This document shows positions 61,586 to 64,000 of a stretch of 64,000 nucleotides of DNA, piece after piece. Below the pieces are notes generated by a model. The model made no database searches, had not been told where the DNA came from, and saw only the letters and a list, made by a program, of their open reading frames with translations. The DNA comes from Pseudoalteromonas caenipelagi. GTDB taxonomy: Bacteria; Pseudomonadota; Gammaproteobacteria; Enterobacterales; Alteromonadaceae. How positions within the stretch are numbered: the first letter of the stretch is position 1; every line of letters starts with the position of its first letter. The stretch lies in contig NZ_JABBPG010000011.1 of the NCBI RefSeq assembly GCF_013140855.1, positions 100,889-164,888 of the forward strand, read 5' to 3'. The translations under genes were made by a program, and so were the position numbers.

Positions 61586-61698
61586 CGAGGATTCTTAGAT
61601 CCTTTTTTAGGTAAATTCAGTATTTTGCAACGTTAACTACAGCAGCACATATAGTTCTCGGCTATACTATCCCTAAGTTTATTTTTTTGGGTAACAGT

Positions 61699-63579
61699 AT
61701 GGCTTTATTAGAAAATTTTACTATAAAGCGGCGCTTACAATTAAACGCGCTAGTTGTTGGCATTGCGTTGATTGTTATGTTGGTTGTAATCATTTATGAA
61801 GCAAAAACCATGCTTCAGCTTAATAATGCGATTCAATATTCAAAAGAGCTGAATATTCATCAGCTTATTATGCGTAAGCATGAGAAAAACTTTTTATTTT
61901 ATAAACAAGAAGATTCGTTAAAACAATTCGACAGTGAATATAGCCGCCTTCAGAACACATTATCCCAGTTAAGAAAGACGTTTGATGAGTTTGACATTAG
62001 CAGCAATAGACTTAATGAATTTGCCGATTTGGCAAGCCAATATAATTCAGACTTCCAAAATGTAGTTGAGCTACAAAAATCAATTGGTTTACACCCCAAA
62101 GATGCGCTTTATGGCGAACTACGGGCAGCGGTTCACGAAGTGGAAACGCTTTTAAAGGAGCGTGAAAATTATGAATTGCTAGCTATGATGCTGCAATTAC
62201 GCCGTGCCGAAAAAGACTTTATGCTGCGCTTAGATACTAAGTACCAAAGTAAATTTTCAGAATTAGTAACGAAGTTTTCCACCCAGATTAAATCTGCGGG
62301 GTTCCCTACCAGTTATGAAAGTGATCTACTACGTCTGCTCCAAGAATACCAGTCAAAGTTTACGGCGCTAGTCGAAGCTCAAGTTAGATTAGGTTTAAAC
62401 CTTGACAATGGTGCATTGGGAGAAATGAAAAGTAGTGTTGAGAAAAGTGAAGAACTAGTAGCAAAAGTTGTGGACGCTACGAGGAAAGAAATTTCAAAGA
62501 GCTCTGACAATGTCCAGTATGTAGCATTTGCTGTTTTTATTATCGCGGCAATTATTGTAATGGCGTTAGTACTCTCTACAAGTAACTCAATAATTCGTCC
62601 CGTAGAGCGTGTTTATCTAACAATAGAGCGTATTCGCAGAGAAAATAATTTAGCTTTGCAAATTGAGCAAAGTGGTAATGATGAAATAACTATCATGACC
62701 GGAGACTTTAATAGCTTGATTAATGACTTCAAAATTTTAATTACAGAAGTAAATAGTGCTTTGAATACAATTAATGATGCTACTGAGCATTTAACTGAGT
62801 CAACTGCACAAACAAGTGCTGGCGTTAGTGAACAGCTTCACGAAGCAGATATGGTTGCAACGGCGGCTACTGAAATGCAAGCGACCATCCAAGATATTGC
62901 CCATAATACAGAAGCAGCTTCACAAAAAGCCGAGTCGACAAATGGCAATGCTCAACAGGGGCGTTCAGAGGTCGACGCAACGATTAAACATATTATTGCA
63001 TTGTCGGAGTCATTAAGCGGTGCATCCGATGTGGTCTCTCAGCTAGAAAAAGATGGTGAAACAATTGGATCTGTACTTGACGTTATTCGAGGTATTGCTG
63101 AGCAAACAAATTTACTAGCGTTAAATGCGGCTATTGAAGCTGCAAGGGCCGGTGAGCAAGGGCGAGGTTTTGCGGTTGTTGCCGATGAAGTAAGATCACT
63201 TGCACAGCGTACGCAAGATTCTACTCAAGAAATAGAAAGTATTATTTCTACCTTACAGCAAAGGACTCGTGAGGTAGTTAATATTATGCAGCAATGCCGC
63301 GAACAAGGCGGAGAAAGTGTGTCACAAGCAGAGAAAGCGGGCGAGTTGTTAGGTATGATCACTGAAGATGTTCAGACCATTATGGATATGAGCACGCATA
63401 TAGCCACTGCAATTGACGAGCAAAGCCAAGTCGCCAGTGAAGTAAATAAAAACGTAGTACGTATTCGTGATATTGCACAAGTTGCATCTGATCATGCAAG
63501 TGCGAACGCTCAAAGCAGTGAAGAAGTTGCAGAACAAGCTAAAGTCTTAAGAGATGCAGTAGCTAAATATAGAGTCTAA
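61699..63579 (+). CDS. Methyl-accepting chemotaxis protein with HBM-type sensor
   Basis: 626 aa: first membrane helix about 17-38, an all-helical periplasmic region of about 235 residues that looks like a helical bimodular (HBM) sensor, with the paired motifs MRKHEKNFLFYK and LRRAEKDFMLRLD, second helix about 273-297, HAMP, then the signalling domain with tip IAEQTNLLALNAAIEAA. HBM receptors in pseudomonads sense organic acids such as TCA intermediates; the ligand here is unknown. It ends VAKYRV without a CheR-docking pentapeptide. Monocistronic. Confidence 0.9.
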   Translation: MALLENFTIKRRLQLNALVVGIALIVMLVVIIYEAKTMLQLNNAIQYSKELNIHQLIMRKHEKNFLFYKQEDSLKQFDSEYSRLQNTLSQLRKTFDEFDISSNRLNEFADLASQYNSDFQNVVELQKSIGLHPKDALYGELRAAVHEVETLLKERENYELLAMMLQLRRAEKDFMLRLDTKYQSKFSELVTKFSTQIKSAGFPTSYESDLLRLLQEYQSKFTALVEAQVRLGLNLDNGALGEMKSSVEKSEELVAKVVDATRKEISKSSDNVQYVAFAVFIIAAIIVMALVLSTSNSIIRPVERVYLTIERIRRENNLALQIEQSGNDEITIMTGDFNSLINDFKILITEVNSALNTINDATEHLTESTAQTSAGVSEQLHEADMVATAATEMQATIQDIAHNTEAASQKAESTNGNAQQGRSEVDATIKHIIALSESLSGASDVVSQLEKDGETIGSVLDVIRGIAEQTNLLALNAAIEAARAGEQGRGFAVVADEVRSLAQRTQDSTQEIESIISTLQQRTREVVNIMQQCREQGGESVSQAEKAGELLGMITEDVQTIMDMSTHIATAIDEQSQVASEVNKNVVRIRDIAQVASDHASANAQSSEEVAEQAKVLRDAVAKYRV

Positions 63580-63604
63580 CTTTACGCTAACTAGTTTACG
63601 CAGT

Positions 63605-63634
63605 AAAAAGCCACCTAATTTAGGTGGCTTTTTT
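63605..63634 (+). terminator. Rho-independent terminator after the second MCP gene
   Basis: AAAAAGCCACCTAA and TTAGGTGGCTTTTTT form a 9-bp stem flanked by A and T runs, 26 bp after the stop. It insulates the rRNA promoter region. Confidence 0.92.
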
Positions 63635-63736
63635 GTCGTTTTTAAATACGAAATTAGAGAAAAGTTAACATTTATGGCGCTTTCGATTGTTTTTTGTGCG
63701 AACAGGTCTTTTTTCTAAATTTTTCAAAAAAAACAC

Positions 63737-63764
63737 TTGATCAAAAAAAGGATCGCCCTATAAT
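63737..63764 (+). promoter_or_regulatory. rrn P1-type promoter
   Basis: TTGATC (63737-63742), 16-bp spacer, TATAAT (63759-63764), then the discriminator GCGACCCCA. A perfect -10 with a GC-rich discriminator is typical of growth-rate-regulated, ppGpp-sensitive rRNA promoters. An A/T-rich stretch with T and A runs upstream (63715-63735) could be an UP element. Confidence 0.8.
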
Positions 63765-63861
63765 GCGACCCCACTGACACGGAGCGCTACGCTGAATAAG
63801 CAAAGCAACAACGAGTCAGCGTCGAGTAAAACTTAAATTTAAAAATTCTTAAAATTAAGTG

Positions 63862-63889
63862 TTGACAAAAAAGTGGGAATGCTTAGAAT
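63862..63889 (+). promoter_or_regulatory. rrn P2-type promoter
   Basis: TTGACA (63862-63867) is full consensus; 16-bp spacer; TAGAAT (63884-63889), then GCACACCCC. An AT-rich block precedes the -35. About 125 bp downstream of P1, the usual tandem arrangement. Confidence 0.82.
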
Positions 63890-63932
63890 GCACACCCCTA
63901 GCGAGATGAAGCCAAGCGCTGATTCATCGCAC

Positions 63933-63946
63933 TGTTCTTTAAAAAT
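63933..63946 (+). promoter_or_regulatory. boxA antitermination site of the rrn leader
   Basis: TGTTCTTTAAAAAT resembles the E. coli boxA TGCTCTTTAACAAT at 12 of 14 positions. It recruits the Nus antitermination complex to rRNA transcripts and supports the reading of this end as an rrn leader. Confidence 0.75.
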
Positions 63947-64000
63947 ATGAAGCAATCATCTGTGTGGGCACTCGTACAGATTGAGTTCTAACAGCAGAAC

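Larger units (their letters stand above)
63635..64000 (+). other. rRNA operon promoter and leader region (16S gene beyond the window)
   Basis: No ORF. Two strong promoters with GC/C-rich discriminators, a boxA sequence, and an inverted repeat ACGCTGA/TCAGCGT (63789-63795 and 63816-63822) between the promoters. The arrangement is that of a gammaproteobacterial rrn leader; the 16S start is inferred to lie downstream of base 64000 and no mature rRNA sequence is seen. Confidence 0.8.

Noticed and set aside
63965..64000. Start of 16S rRNA at the window end
   Set aside because: The sequence is leader; the conserved 16S 5' end is not present before base 64000.
1..64000. Mobile elements, CRISPR arrays, toxin-antitoxin or phage-defence genes
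   Set aside because: I found no transposase, integrase, direct-repeat array, terminal inverted repeats or recognisable defence genes; the window reads as core chromosome.

Overview
The window is chromosomal DNA of a marine gammaproteobacterium, most likely Alteromonadales and probably Pseudoalteromonas. This assignment is inferred from gene content, gene order, the protein sequences, a LasA/pseudoalterin-type secreted protease and the style of the rRNA leader; no database search was possible. Almost everything is core or long-established genome. I see no insertion sequence, prophage, CRISPR array, tRNA or complete rRNA gene.

Layout. 1-10.9 kb is a phosphate block: ppx (partial) and ppk on the minus strand, gcvR, then pstC-pstA-pstB-phoU and a DUF47 protein plus a Pit transporter on the plus strand. 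Two promoters here (ppk and pstC) carry well-placed Pho boxes. 11-15 kb holds oxyR, a small membrane protein and a large receiver/PAS/GGDEF/EAL protein. 15-20.7 kb is the classical queA, tgt, yajC, secD, secF set, followed by a lipoprotein and a LasA-family M23 endopeptidase. 23-31.2 kb is a complete aa3-type cytochrome c oxidase locus: structural genes coxB-coxA-coxC, the assembly factors CtaG/Cox11, SURF1 and Sco, a Sco-like CxxxC protein, and heme O/A synthesis (ctaB, ctaA). 31.3-39.8 kb is a self-contained chemotaxis operon (STAS, cheY, cheA, cheW, triple-PAS MCP, cheR, cheD, cheB). 39.8-42.2 kb has a polysaccharide deacetylase and a MATE exporter whose 5' ends overlap.

42.1-54.4 kb preserves the set nfuA, comF, bioH, tex, greB, ompR, envZ known from enterobacteria, with an M14 peptidase and a SprA-related metalloprotease pair interspersed. 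54.4-59.9 kb is a partial histidine-utilisation locus (hutC, hutI, a formimidoylglutamase-like gene) with a degenerate GGDEF/EAL membrane protein directly behind hutI, then rraA. 60-63.6 kb holds a PAP2 phosphatase, a glycosyltransferase and a second chemoreceptor. The last 300 bases carry tandem rRNA promoters and a boxA antiterminator; the 16S gene would start just beyond the window.

The most interesting signals are: matching Pho-box promoter geometry at ppk and pstC, with an inverted repeat over the ppk box; three tandem PAS units of exactly 393 nt inside one chemoreceptor, which also ends in a CheR-docking pentapeptide; an 11-bp divergent junction acting as Shine-Dalgarno on both strands; divergent genes overlapping at their starts; and a catalytically degenerate c-di-GMP protein coupled to hutI behind a HutC operator. 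I found no clearly new multi-gene system.
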